Assembly (NCBI GenBank): GCA_033439295.1 | Contig: JAVTLE010000017.1 | Span: 248,001-312,000, forward strand | Length of the DNA stretch: 64,000 nucleotides | Direction: 5' to 3' | Source of the DNA: Deuterostichococcus epilithicus | Lineage: Eukaryota > Chlorophyta > Trebouxiophyceae > Prasiolales > Stichococcaceae | Shown: positions 26,311 to 37,922 of the stretch, in pieces | Layout: every line of letters begins with the position of its first letter | How positions within the stretch are numbered: position 1 is the first letter of the stretch | Program-made: the position numbers and the translations under genes | Notes under the pieces: generated by a model | What the model saw: the letters and a program-made list of their open reading frames with translations, nothing else | Told to the model about the DNA's origin: nothing | Databases searched by the model: none

Positions 26311-29300
26311 CTACAGCGCGATGATGGGCGCTTCCCGCTGCAGCGCCTGCTGCGCCGCCAGCGCATCCCAGCTGGCCTGCTCCGCCGGCGAGGCCGCCAG
26401 GCGGCGGCGGTAGGTCCCCAGCGGCGGCGCTTGCGTGCCCCGGAAGGATGGCGTGATGCACCTGGCGCATAGCAATATAATGATGAGACCCTCAGGGATT
26501 TTCGGGGTTTGAACCCTGAGCTCAGGTGCCACCGGCAAAGCAGGGATGCCGGACACCAGGGAGCCAGCAGGAGGCAAGGTAGGCACAGGGGAGGAGGCTG
26601 CGGCGGCCACATGCGGCAGGACTCGGCGCCTGCCGGCGTGAGGGGCCGCCAGCTTGTGCTCACCACTTGATGATCCAGTCGATTTCCTGCCCTTTCTGCG
26701 CGGGCAGTCAAAGCAAGTCCGGTGAGCAGGGTGCAACGAGTTCCCCCAGCAAGGCGGGGCAGTCAGAAGCAGGAGCGCTGATGCGGGAGACATAGCAGGA
26801 GCAGACATTCCAAGCAATCAGCGGGATCAGTGGGATGCGCACATTGAGCGGGTGCCCACTGTCCCAAACCTGCATTTGATGCACATCTGGTTCAATGTCT
26901 TGAACCGTCACAAGGCGTTGCAGCGTCCCAACAAATGCCTCGGTACTTGGCAGTGAGTGAGCATACAAGCATGTGTGCCAACCTCACCCTGTAGTAGATT
27001 GGAAAGTGCGGTTGCATCCGGTGGAAGTAGGCACGGTTGATCTGTGGGGCAAGGTCGGACTGTGAGTGGCCACCTGAGTCTCTGCCTGTTATCTGTGAGA
27101 GCAACCAGGTGCACAGGCACAGCCATGTGATTGCAGGGTCCGCATGGGCTGTTCATGGGCAGCGCAGCCGGCATGCGCCCAGCCAGGGCCTGCCGGCTGG
27201 GAGGCCACTCACGTTGGTGACGGACGGGCCCTGCAGCGCAACAGCGGGACAGGCAGCTCAAAATCCGCAGATCCGCAATAACACGAGACCGTCAGAGCAA
27301 AGCACGGACAGCTGCCGCCCCGTGTTCATACTGCACAGGCGCCACCGCTCCAACTTCAACAATACTTTGACGCGGCCAAGGTTTGCCAGCCTTCCGCGCA
27401 GGGACATCATGCAGCAGGGACTCACGTAAAGGTTGTCGCGCACGCCAGTGGACCACAGGATGGGGATGATCTTGCGCCCCATCTGCTGCGGCAGTACACT
27501 GGCGTGCATGATGACCGAAGCGGAGCAGGGGACTATGGTGCTGCGGCTGCAGAAGGGCGGTGCCGCATACCTGCGAAGGGGTTGAGGGTTCCTCAACGTG
27601 TTCGAGACACATTTTGAGGACTTTGGGGCAGTCGAGGTGGGCAGACGGGCTCTGTGGAATGCTCATGCAGCCCAGGTTCCTGCTGTCGGACCCATCACAG
27701 CGCAGCGAGCAAGGCCAAGCGCAGAGTGGGGCTGTCGCTCGTCAGGTGCCACGGACAGGAGCATCCGGACCCTGGCGTAGCTCCAGCATCGGCTGCGACA
27801 CCAGCGACCAAATAACAACCAAAGTATAGCAGGGTCGCACCCTGCGCGGGAGTTGCCGGCGATGCTCACGCGCGAGAAGTCGATACTCGCAGCGTACTGC
27901 TTCACGACCGACTGGTAGCATCCCTGCGGCGTAGCGTTCCGGATTTCAATATACTGAAACAATGCCACGCTTCTGATCAAGACTGTTGGACCAGTCAAGC
28001 TGACCTGAAAGGGCAAGGGGCATGCAAGGGTCGCCTCCCATCACGCCGCAGACCCCCCCCCCACCCCCCACACCCCCTTCCCCCTCTGTTTTCTCTTCCA
28101 AGGCGGCCGCACTTGCAACAGCTGCCCGCACGGCTGCCGCTGCCGGCCGCACACATCCAGCGCTTGTGCAGCGCACACGCCAGGCAGCCGCGGGCGCAGC
28201 CGCAGGCACCCACAAGATGGTTTCGATGCAGACCGCCGGGCCGCACCCACCTCGATGTGGTAGAAGTCGTGGGTGAAGGCTTGCGACACCGACCCGGGGA
28301 TGATCCAGTACATGTTGTACTTGCTGTCCGGTGCAATGATGATGGCCTGCATGAAAACGAGAGGTGTCAGACTCCAGTTCGCCGTGCAGAATGAAAGTGT
28401 TGAACGTCCATCTCACGTTGCACACGGTTGCTCAGCTGCTGGCCCGGTCCTGGCGCGGCCAACTAACACGGCGCGGTGCATAACTGCCTCACAGATCTGC
28501 TGCCGCGGCGCCGCAGCACATGGGGACTGTCCATCGATGGCAGGCAGGAGGTATCTCAATAAAGAGGTTGCCGAGATCTTGAGGGTTTGTGAGGGTTTCT
28601 TATCACGCACCTGGTGCTTGTCGGCAAATTCTTTGAATGGCAGGCTCTGCAGCATCCAGTTTCCGTCGACGCCCGAGCCGTGCAGCACGATCACGACCGG
28701 CAGCTTGGCCGTTCGGTAGGTCTGCAGTTTGGCAGTAGGAGAACGACTATGGTTGACATCGCAGTTGCTGACTTTGCGCGCAGCACAGCATGTCTCACCG
28801 CCACTGCGATGAGCAAGCGGGCAATGGATGTTTCAGAGGCCAGCATGCGCCAGGCTGCAGCTGCAGAGGTCTTGGCCCTACGAGAATGGCGCAGGAGGGC
28901 ATGTGCACAGTGCACGCAGCGGCCGTCGACACAATACGGGATGCGGCTTGTCATCTCCACGGGAGGATGCGGGGCGCTGCCGTGCGAGCCTCGCTGGGCA
29001 ATCGATGCCCGCTGATCCAGACGATGCACCTGCCAACTCCCTCGAGCACACAGCTTTGCCCTTCAGCTGCGTGTCAAAGTGCTCATGCATATTGACTATC
29101 TACAGGAGAAAGGCTCTGGCGCACCCTGGGCAGGTAGACGGTGCCGGTGCGTCCCGGGATGCCCTTGTACCCGACAGGGATGCCGCAGTTCGTGCCGCCA
29201 TCGCCGTCCGGCGCGCACGGCCGCGACTGCTTGTAGATCGTCGAGTCGATCTGCACCTGCGACACCTGTGACCGCACACTGCACTCATGTTGCATTTGGG

Positions 29301-30807
29301 GTCGCAGCTGCCAATGACTTCTGGCACAAGTAAAGGAGGCGCTGCCAGGGACACCACGTCCGCAAGCCTGCAGAGACAGCGCAGCTGACGAGGCAGCATT
29401 GAACGCAAAGCTGGAGTGGCTGTTGGCGGCGCTTGCAGACAGTGAGCACTGCTGGCAGGACATTCGCTGCCGGCGAGACGTTTGATGCCGGGCAGGAAGT
29501 CTTGCTGTTGCACGCACAGCGGCCACGCCAATGCACTACAGCGGCACGCCCTTTGGCCTCACCCTCGTGGGGCGGACCGTCGGCCTGCGTGTGGGCCGCT
29601 GCATCGGCCTGCGAGTCGGCCGCCGCGTTGGCCGGCGCGTGGGCCGCCGCTTGGTGGGCCTCCGCTTGGTGGGCCTCCGAGTGGGGCGCCGGGGCGGCCG
29701 CCAGGTCGGGGCCCTCGTGGGTGCAACCGTCGGCGCCGCCGTCGGCACGACCGTGGGTGCGATCGTGGGTGCCGCTGTTGGTGCGCCGGGCGGCGACTGG
29801 GGCGCCAGGGTCGGCGCCTCTGTCGGCGCCGCCGGCGGCTGCGGCAGCGGCGCCGCCGTCTGCGCGGCCGGAGGCTGCAGGGTCGGCGCCCTGCGGGGCG
29901 AAGGAGAACCTCAGCTTTCCTTATGCGCCACTACAGCAGGACGGAGGCAGGAGAAGCCTTGTGTGCTGCGCCGCTCTTGCAGGCCGCCATCTCCAAGCTG
30001 TGCGCACTCGCCGGCGGGATCATGCACATGCATCTGGAATTTGACACGTGAGGTGAGGCGCGCACTCTGTCACTACTGCGACCGCTGGTGGCGGCGCTGC
30101 AGCGCCAACCTTTGCAGCTGCAAGAACACCCACAAAGTGTGTCAGATGCTGCAGGCATGCACACCAGCCGCTTGCCAATCGTACTTGTGTGCTGTTGTCA
30201 TCCAAGCTGCAGGAAGGCTGTGGCTCTCGAGCCCGGAACCTCAAGTCAACTGGAGCGTGTTCGAGCAGCCAGCAAAAAGTGGGCGAACGTACTGCAGGAT
30301 GTCGCTCCAGAAGTGCTGGTCGTCCCCACTGGACATGCAGGGCACTTGTAATTGCCCACGCTCCGTTTGAAGAAGCCTGGCTTGCATGGTACGCTGCCGC
30401 CGGGGCCAGGCTCGAATCCCGGGCCCGGTTCTGCGGCAGCAGCACAACCTTAGTATTGGTTGCAGCGTCCCATATGGGGTGCGCAATGCCGGCGGGACAG
30501 GGCGGTACCGAGCAGACGCAGCGCAGGCTGTGCCCGGCAGCGCAACTGGCACTAGCAGGCCCGCAGCCGTCCAATATGCGCGCGTCAAGCAGAGCACAGA
30601 CGCACGAGCTGTGAAGGGCGTGTCGCGATGCAGTAAGATGACCATACAGTAAACCTTCCAGATCTGATCGGACCCCCAGCTGATGTTGGCTCTGAGCGGG
30701 CGCGAGGCAAAGAACCACTCACGTGCGGATGCTAGCTGCAGGCTGATAAGGGCGTACGCCACAGCCAGCGCCCAGCGGCTCCCGCTGGCATATGGCCGGC
30801 ACTTCAT
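26311..30807 (-). CDS. Secreted serine alpha/beta-hydrolase E with Cys-rich module and basic Thr-Pro linker
   Basis: Largest of the three paralogues. Exons: 30723-30807, 30289-30430, 29563-29890, 29125-29265, 28611-28721, 28251-28346, 27841-27953, 27426-27570, 27213-27230, 26988-27041, 26843-26869, 26664-26695, 26311-26461; about 480 residues. A signal peptide (from MKCRPYAS) is followed by a Cys module (PCKPGFF, NYKCPACPVG, ATSC) and a roughly 109-residue linker of APT repeats turning into basic RRPTRRPTKRRPTKRRPTRR repeats. The hydrolase core has GRTGTVYLP, HGSG, APDSKYNMYW, nucleophile Ser in IAGNSRAG, Asp in TGVRDNLY and His in DSGHPLN. The exon 28611-28721 is uninterrupted where C and D have an intron after HGSG. 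Exon 27841-27953 could instead start at 27923. Exon 27213-27230 is only 18 nt. The basic linker could bind acidic wall polymers (inference). Confidence 0.84.
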
Positions 30808-31784
30808 TGTGCCCCCGGCTGCGAGCGCCCGAAGAGCCCAGGCCTTGCCGTCCGGCGACACGGTCAGCGCCTACTGCAGAAAGATGCTGCCAGGAGCTTG
30901 GAGCCACTGTTCGTCCTGCATGCGCAATCACCACGAGCTCGGGCGACTGCCGGCATGTCGTTCGATGTGCGCTTGGCTGTGAGCGGTTATCGTACCAGCC
31001 AGCCACAAGCGCCTCGCCAACCTGCATGCGCGCTGGACGGATAGCTACTGATGATTGAAGTATCATGCAGCGCAGAGAAGCTGCGCCAGGAGCGGCTCTG
31101 GCTCATCAAAACATCTGCTTGCGAGATGTTTTCAACAGCAAAGGTGCAGCCGCCCCAGGACACGCTGTTGGGGCAAAACCCGTGGGCATGGAGCGACAAA
31201 TCGAGCAGAGACAGTCCTGATCAGGCCGCTCACCTCTTCGAGGAGCTGACCCCCAACGGCGGGGAACGGCGATGGGGGTGCGCAGGCCAAGTCCGATTCC
31301 GCGCCTCACTCTGCCCGCACGCACGCGACGGGTCTTTGAAAGCAGGTCCTGTCGACGACAAGACGCCAAAGGCTCCCGCAAACACCACGGCGCGACTGGC
31401 GGGCGATGGAAGTACCCGAGTACCGAGTCTGACACGGGCTGGATGGTATAAACCCTAAAACCAGAAAGACGCTGTGGCTTCGAGCCTCGTGCGAGCTCCG
31501 CCAGTTGGTAGTACACAGTCAAGCTGCCGATCGAGGTGATCAAATGCCAGACGAGGCTGGGTCATGCGGAAGCAGGGCGAGGCAGGCCTTGATCTGCCAT
31601 CGTACCAGGAGATTGTTGCCGCTTTCGGCTTGTTTCAGACGTCGCCTCGCCCTTGCGTGCCTGAGGTGTTCCTCTGTACCTGAGCTCTCACAACCCACTG
31701 CCAGGGCCAGTGAATTCACCAAGGCTTTCCATGCCTGCACGGAACGGCACTCGGGCCACCACATGGTAAAGCCGGCGCAGTGCA
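30808..31784. other. Divergent intergenic region (likely bidirectional promoter)
   Basis: About 1 kb separating the starts of hydrolase E (minus) and the methyltransferase-like gene (plus). No exon could be supported. Upstream exons of the methyltransferase gene are not excluded. Confidence 0.5.
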
Positions 31785-33117
31785 ATGCGGCCGTCGCGGA
31801 TGACGCCGCGCTCCTTTCTCGCACGGCAGGTGCGACCAGACGGCAGTCTGCGCTGTGGCTGCAGCGAATGTGCGCGTTGGAAGGCGTATGTCTGTGGCGC
31901 GCTGCCCGGTGGCCCAGCGGAACGCCATTATGAGGTGTTCACTCGGGAGCTTGTCGCCGGGCTGGCGACGCACATCAGGTCCGCCATAGGATCCTGGTTC
32001 CGGGCAGCCTGCCAGATAGCCTCGGTTGCATCCCTGATGGGCGGGGTGCGATTGTGCGCCGGAAGATTGCACACAATGCCAGCAGGTTGCGGCAGCCTGG
32101 TGATTGTGCAGTGACCCAGTGAGGGATTGCCCAGGAAAGATGCTGAGGTTCGGATCGGCAATCATACGGCTGCGGCTGGTGGCGATGTCTGCGAGTCACC
32201 AAATTGAAACCCTTCCACTCCAGGCAGTGCGCTGCGGCGGTCCAGGCCTGCGACGGTGCTGTGAGAGTGCTGGAGGTCGGCGCTGGGGACGGCCGCCTAG
32301 CGCATTTCTTGGCGGCTGCGCTCTGCAGCTCGGCGGCAGCAGCAACGGCAGCGCCGGAGCCAGATGCGAAGTTGCCACCTTCGGCGGCAGGAGGACATCT
32401 GACGGCGACGCCAGCGGTGGCGTCTGCATCCGCTGCAGCTGTGGCAGAGGATGTCCAGTCAGCGCCTGTGGCGGGCTCGGTGCAGCGACCGCAGCCCGGT
32501 CCAGCGCTGCCGCAGCAGACGCGACTCGCAAAGCGCTGCTGCGCACCGCCACCGGCGGATGAGCCGCAGGTGAAGCGGCGCCGCGGCCCCGCCGAACCTG
32601 CCGGCACAGAATCGCCCGCGCCGGCGCCGCATCAGCGGGCAGCGCCGCAGCCGCAGGAGGAAGCAGGCGTGGTGGCACCCCAGACAGCCTGGAGGGACGG
32701 AAGCGGCAGCACCGTGAAGATCGAGGTCAGCGCCTCAGACGATGGCAGCCTCGGGTTGCATTCCACATCCCCGTACAGGTGTGTCACTTCTGCACCCACA
32801 GCTCTTCTGTCGACCCTCCCCTGTCCATGCCGCCAGACCCGCCGAAACAGAATGCTTGGGAACAAAAGCAACCCTCGCTGTGCGGGAGGCACAGCCTGCG
32901 GCGTCTGGACCCGTTTCGCATATGTGCATGGCAAGGCCGCTCGCATGGTGGCACAGTGTCAGATTTCAGATTTCGAACTTTCGTTCTGCCGTCTGCAGGC
33001 ACCTGGTGGCTTTGGAGGATGCTGCTGCAGCGGTGCAGCGTGTGCAGCCGCACATCGTGCTGGTGGGTGATGCAGCCTCCCAGCACAGTAGTTGGCGTCT
33101 CTAAGGCATCTGCCTGC

Positions 33118-33151
<34 letters not shown>

Positions 33152-34267
33152 TTCTTGCTTGCTTGAATGTTTGCTTGACTGCTTTGGCTTCGGGAACGGT
33201 GGTGGCATCACTGGTATGACCGTGCTCCTTGCGGCAATGCACAGCAGCTGGCGGCTGTGCACACTAATACTCTGCATGCTTTTGAGGAATTGAAACGCTT
33301 TTCCAAACCCCCGATCCCTGCCTACACAGGTCAGCTGGATGCCGCTGGGGGTGGACTGGACAGCCTACCTTCGCGCTTGCACATCAGTGGTCGAATATAT
33401 CCTGGTGGGTGTTGCGCCAGCCTGGGAGGAGGGGGACTCTGCATCGTGGATCTGGACTGAGGCGTTAGGATCGCCTGCCGCTAGCGGTCTTGTGTGCGCC
33501 AGCGGCCACCAAGCGGGGATTATCGTAGAGCTTGCTTGCCTAGGATTGCGGAAGCAATGTGCTTTGCGTTTGGGGGGCCTGTCAGCGCCGCCGGGAACGA
33601 GTTCCTGTCAGGTCTGGATCGAGGCTAGCAAGTCGGAGAGGGAGGATGGCATGTGAGAACTGTTTCAAAATGGAAAAGTTTTCTGTTGACCGTCTCCCTT
33701 TTGATGTACATAGGTCGGTGAGGCGGAGGGCGGCATCTGCGGCCACAGCTGGCTGACTTGGGGCATCTTGGACGGGGCGGAAGGAGGAGGCAGCAGCGGC
33801 GACAGTGACGGCAGCAGCGACGGCGCTGCCAGCATCGGAGGCTGCGACGCGGCTACCAGCAGCGGCGATGCGGCATGCACCACCGGACATGCTGCTGGCG
33901 GCTGTCCTGGCTGGAAAGCGGGGCACGCGCCGCCCTTCATGCTGGACGGCTTCGAGCGCTATCAGGTGAGCTTTAAAGGAAGCGCCTCCTCAGGCTCCGG
34001 GAGGTGCTCGCTGCTTGCTCGCGGCCACCAACTGGCAACCTGCTCAGGCGAAGTTCCTGCAGTTGGCTCCTCGAAACCTCTTTGCTGCACCTCTTTCTGC
34101 AGCACCAGTCTGCCTTCCGAGAGCCTGACGCCCCCGGTGTCAGCATGCAGGTGTCCGAGACATGGGGCCCGCCGCGGCAGGTGTGTCGCACGGACGAGCG
34201 CTGGTCCAGCCGCCACCACTCGTCCGTCGTGGCCTTCTGCCGCAAAAGGGACGCATTCCAAACCTAG
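31785..34267 (+). CDS. SAM-dependent methyltransferase-like protein
   Basis: Resembles a plant/algal family of Rossmann-fold methyltransferases of unknown substrate. Exons: 31785-31978, 32224-32778, 32999-33062, 33330-33404, 33714-33965, 34103-34267; phases close, about 434 residues. Landmarks: HYEVFTRELVAGLATHIR, motif I VLEVGAGDGRLAHFL (near residue 80), a roughly 140-residue Ala/Pro/Gln-rich insert, then HLVALEDAAAAVQRVQPHIVL, SWMPLGVDWTAYLRACTSVV, EYILVGE..GGICGHSWLTWG, a Ser/Gly/Asp-rich insert, PPFMLDGFERYQ and the end RTDERWSSRHHSSVVAFC. The SWMPxGVDWT and SSxVAF ends are what tie it to the family. ATG 31785 is the first in-frame start seen; an earlier exon is possible. In the last exon a short intron (CAG|GTGTCC to GGCAG|GTG) is a possible alternative. 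Confidence 0.8.
33115..33170. repeat. TTGC tetranucleotide microsatellite
   Basis: Eight or more GCTT/TTGC units in the third intron of the methyltransferase-like gene, becoming imperfect on the right. Confidence 0.85.
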
Positions 34268-35806
34268 CCGGCAAGCTGATGAGGACTTGCCGGCCAGTGA
34301 GGAGACGCCGAGCAACGGCGAGGTGGGAAGCGATTAGCGGATGCCGTCAACGTCCACGAGTCGGCTGGAGCAGGTGAGGATGTGCAAATTCGGTTCGAGG
34401 GCACAGTGCCAGCTGACTCCGGCGACTGAGCGCTGCAACTCCGCCACGCCATACTTGCTCCAGACGCTTGCTACAGTTGTTTGTCGCTGCGACATCCTGA
34501 GTGTCCGTTTGCAGTCTCCTTGAGGTGCCATTCAGCTTTGAATCGACTTGCGTCTGTGTACAGTGCACAGGCTGGCTACCTGGGCGGCCCAAAGTCGAGG
34601 TTGTGAGCCGCCGGCAGTGCATGCTGTTGCGCAAGGCGGTGGATCAGCCCCTGCAGTCAATAAGCAGCAGGCGCACCTGCAGGTGACTCTGCATCAGCCC
34701 TTGTTTAGCAACTGCGCCTGCCACAGCAGCTAGTTCACAGCGGGTTCAAAGGAGATGTGCTAGAGGCTGTGTGGCTGCGGACGACGCCGAGCTTGAAGTA
34801 GGACCTCTGACTTTGCGAAGACTGGGACCGATTGCTGTACAGAGCGCACTTGATCCGCGATCTGCACGAGAGAAGGACCTACATTGTGACCTCACAGATG
34901 ATGTTTGCGCAATGGCAGAGGCACCTGGCACTTCGCATATAGCACTTGCACATTTGATATCCGCCCTCGCCTTCTCATCAACATTGTATGTGTTGCGGCA
35001 GAGTGGGCCCCAGGCCATTCGGCAGTGGACAAAGCGACAGAACGCAGCTGGCTGATGCTACACGTACTCTTCTAGGCTCGTATCACTCATTCCGGAAAAG
35101 CTAATTCCTATCAAAGGAGCGAAGCCAGCAGTTGCTGGGAACTTAAAGGAGCGAAGCCAGCAGCAATCGCCGCCGAACGAGCCGCCTTGCAAACCTGTTT
35201 TTGTCCACAGGCACCTGAGGTACGAAGCACAACCAACCAATATGTAAGAATGTAATGTAATTTGCTGCGTTTTGGCATTGAAAGTATGGCGGCCCCGCCC
35301 TGCTGATGCATGGTTTGTGTGGAAGACCTCAAGCGTGCCCTCAGGAGACGTGATTCCTCAAGTCGCATCTGGCCTCCAACGATGCGCAAATCCTTCTTCT
35401 CATCGTGAGGACTGCTTCTTGGCTGAGCTTTAAGGCCCACATCCTGGCTGGTGGCCTACCACCCGCACCACTGCCATACGAGGCTGTTGCTGCTGCCGCA
35501 GGGCAGGAGACTGAGTGCGGCAGCAGCTCTAGTACGGCACAGAGCATGCTCCGCCCAGCCCCAGGGCGTCCTCTCGCCTCGCCGCCCGCGGCCCGGCTGC
35601 CGGACCGCACTTTGGCGGCGACTCCGTTGCCAGCCTATTGCAGGCGTGTGCTGCTGCAGGTCAATATAGGATCTGTTGCTCAGCTACGCCCTAACCCTCG
35701 TTGCCCCCCGGTGCTTGCTGCTTCGCTGGATCTGCCACACGCATTACAATGGCAGATTGATCATGTTTGAGAGAGTGCAGACATTGCGCCTCATCAATAC
35801 AAATAC
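34268..35806. other. Intergenic region
   Basis: Between the methyltransferase-like gene and the probable start of the AP2 gene. The 94-codon frame at 34771-35055 has no recognisable domain. A short direct repeat (AAAGGAGCGAAGCCAGCAG, near 35114 and 35146) is visible. Nothing else supported. Confidence 0.45.
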
Positions 35807-36303
35807 ATGTGGTGCTCGCAGGAGAGCGAGACTGCCTGCTGGAAGCCAGTGCGGCGCATGCGGGCGCACCAGCAAACCGAGCCGGCTGAAGTTGCCAGCA
35901 AGTTCTGGGCGTCTGTGGCGACGGCCGCTGCAGCAACGTCAGCGGCGGCGCCGGCGCAGGGGTCGATGGCGGCAGCTCCAGCTTCACCTTTGTCTGGGCC
36001 TGGGACCCCTGAGGCGCATGGCTGGTGTGACGCCGCCTTGCCCCCACCGGCACACGCACCCTCGAGAGCCGCGGCAGTGCCTGCGGTGGTGGTGCCTGCG
36101 TTTGGCACTCCCCACTTTGCTGCCGCAGCCGCAGCCGCAGTTGCAGCAGCAGCGGAGGCAGGAGGAGGCGCAGCAGCAGCCCAGCACCTTGCCGCTCCTC
36201 CACGACCATGAGGCAGCTGACGGCCAGGAGCTGCTGTCCTGGGACTCTGACACCGAAGTGCCGCTGCAGCCATCGCCGCCGCAGTAGCCGCCGCAGCCGC
36301 AGC

Positions 36304-36381
<78 letters not shown>

Positions 36382-37922
36382 TGGCCATGGGCGAGGTAGG
36401 TGCGGCGCCGCTGTGCGCACTGCGGGGAGGCAGTGGCGGTGATGACACCAGTGGCACCACCAGCACCGCCGCCAGATCCCTAGGTACCCATCGCTAGGAT
36501 CCTGGCTAGCAATCGGAGCAGGCGGCTGCTGTGGCGTTGGCGGCAGCACCGGCGCCAGTGCAGCCGCAGAACACACAGACACACAGGCTGGCGCCGGCAT
36601 GTGTGGGGGCGCTGCCTCGGTTTCCGCTCCGTCGCCAGCTCAGCTCCGGTTTCGGGCGGCAACATTCGTGACGGCGGCAGCAGCGGCGACTGTGGCGCCA
36701 GAACTGGCGGCCATGACGCAAGCCCTGCTGCGGAAGGCCTACTGCTGATGAAGCCACGCCTGTCAGCCCGGCGGCGGGCTCCGCCTTCTGCTTCCAGCTT
36801 TGCGCCGTCTCATGCCGCCGCCGTGTCCCGGCCTCCCGTCCGTGGCAGCCCGCACGGCGCAGGCCGCTGCCAATGCGTCGCGCCAGCAGGCAGCAGCTGC
36901 CGGCGGCCTTGCCCGAGAACGGTCAACCAGAGTTGTCGCCAGCAGCGCCAGAACTGGCGGGTCGACTGCCATGCAAGGCAGCCTCAGCGGCGACCCGAAC
37001 GGCGGCTGCGGCAGCAGGAAGGTGGCGGAGAAGCGGGGCGGCAGGTCTTCGACGGATTGCCTTGGCGTGCGGAAGCGACCATGGGGCACATATGCAGCGG
37101 AGATCCGCGACCCAACTGCGGTGAGCAGGGCGAGTCGTGGCATCGCGCGCTTCCAGCCTGGAGCGTGGCAGACTGGGCGAAGATGCACGAATGGCCCCAG
37201 TGACGAGTTTGCCCTGCTCAGTGACACAGCCCAACGAGAGCAGTTCCGTGTTTTGTTTATGTGAAGGAACTGGAGACGTGTGTATCACACCCTGCCAAGT
37301 GCATGGTGCATCCGTCTGCCAAGGTGGAATGAAGCGTCAAGACGACACTTCATCGCACGACGGCAACAGGCGGTGGCTGGGCACTTTCGATTCGGCAGAG
37401 GCTGCGGCACACGCCTACGACGATTCAACCAGGTGAGCATGTCGTTAAAGCAGGACGTCGTGCATTTTCATATACCGGCTTACTCATGGAGGCTCTGGAG
37501 CAGTCCCGGAGGCGTATTGCTGTTTGCATCGGCAGCGGTGTTGCCGGCAATGGGTTCGCCTTATAATGTTCGCAGCAGTGCAATCAGACCGCAGGAGTGT
37601 CACCACAGCGCTTGTTGATGCATTCTCATCATCCAAAGGATCACTCGGAAGAGCTGTTGTTATTGATTTGATTTGGTGCAGGCGCATTCGAGGAACAACA
37701 CCCTGCGGTGCAATTTCTCAGCAAGTCGTCGTGGAGAGGATCAGGCTGCAGCTGCAGATCCAGATGCCGATGCCCGCGGTGGCGCTGCCGCCGCACCAGC
37801 GGCAGCTTCATTGTCACCGGACGCCGCCGTCGAAGGTGCTGCCGCCGCGCTGCCGGCGCTCCGTCAGCGCGCAAAACCAGGCAGCAAAGCAGCATGTGAC
37901 ACCACCAGAGAAAATTCAATGA
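35807..37922 (+). CDS. AP2/ERF-domain transcription factor (gene model incomplete)
   Basis: Sequence-specific DNA-binding nuclear factor, recognised from one AP2/ERF domain. The domain is spread over an exon ending at 37120 (CLGVRKRPWGTYAAEIRDP), an exon at about 37335-37432 (RRWLGTFDSAEAAAHAYDD, ending in phase 2) and an exon from 37682 or 37693. The last strand of the domain is split between two frames: RRIRG in one, NNTLRCNFS in the other. Either the acceptor is ATTCGAG (exon from 37693) or one base is missing. N-terminal coding sequence is likely from about 35807 (Ala/Pro-rich frame) through a Gln-rich segment with 25 CAG codons, but a TAG at 36285 interrupts that frame, so exon limits there are unresolved. 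The acceptor AAG at 37334 was chosen only for phase. No neighbour explains its targets. Confidence 0.68.
36306..36380 (+). repeat. CAG trinucleotide repeat, 25 units
   Basis: Uninterrupted CAG x25. In the frame that continues into QLAMGE and the donor GAG|GTAGGT it would encode polyglutamine, as is common in activation regions of transcription factors. The same frame has a TAG at 36285-36287, seven codons upstream. Confidence 0.9.

Noticed and set aside
34771-35055. 94-codon plus-strand frame
   Set aside because: No domain, and equal-length frames overlap on the other strand.
35794-36600. 268-codon minus-strand frame with long polyalanine
   Set aside because: It is the reverse reading of the CAG tract and the AP2 gene N-terminal region.
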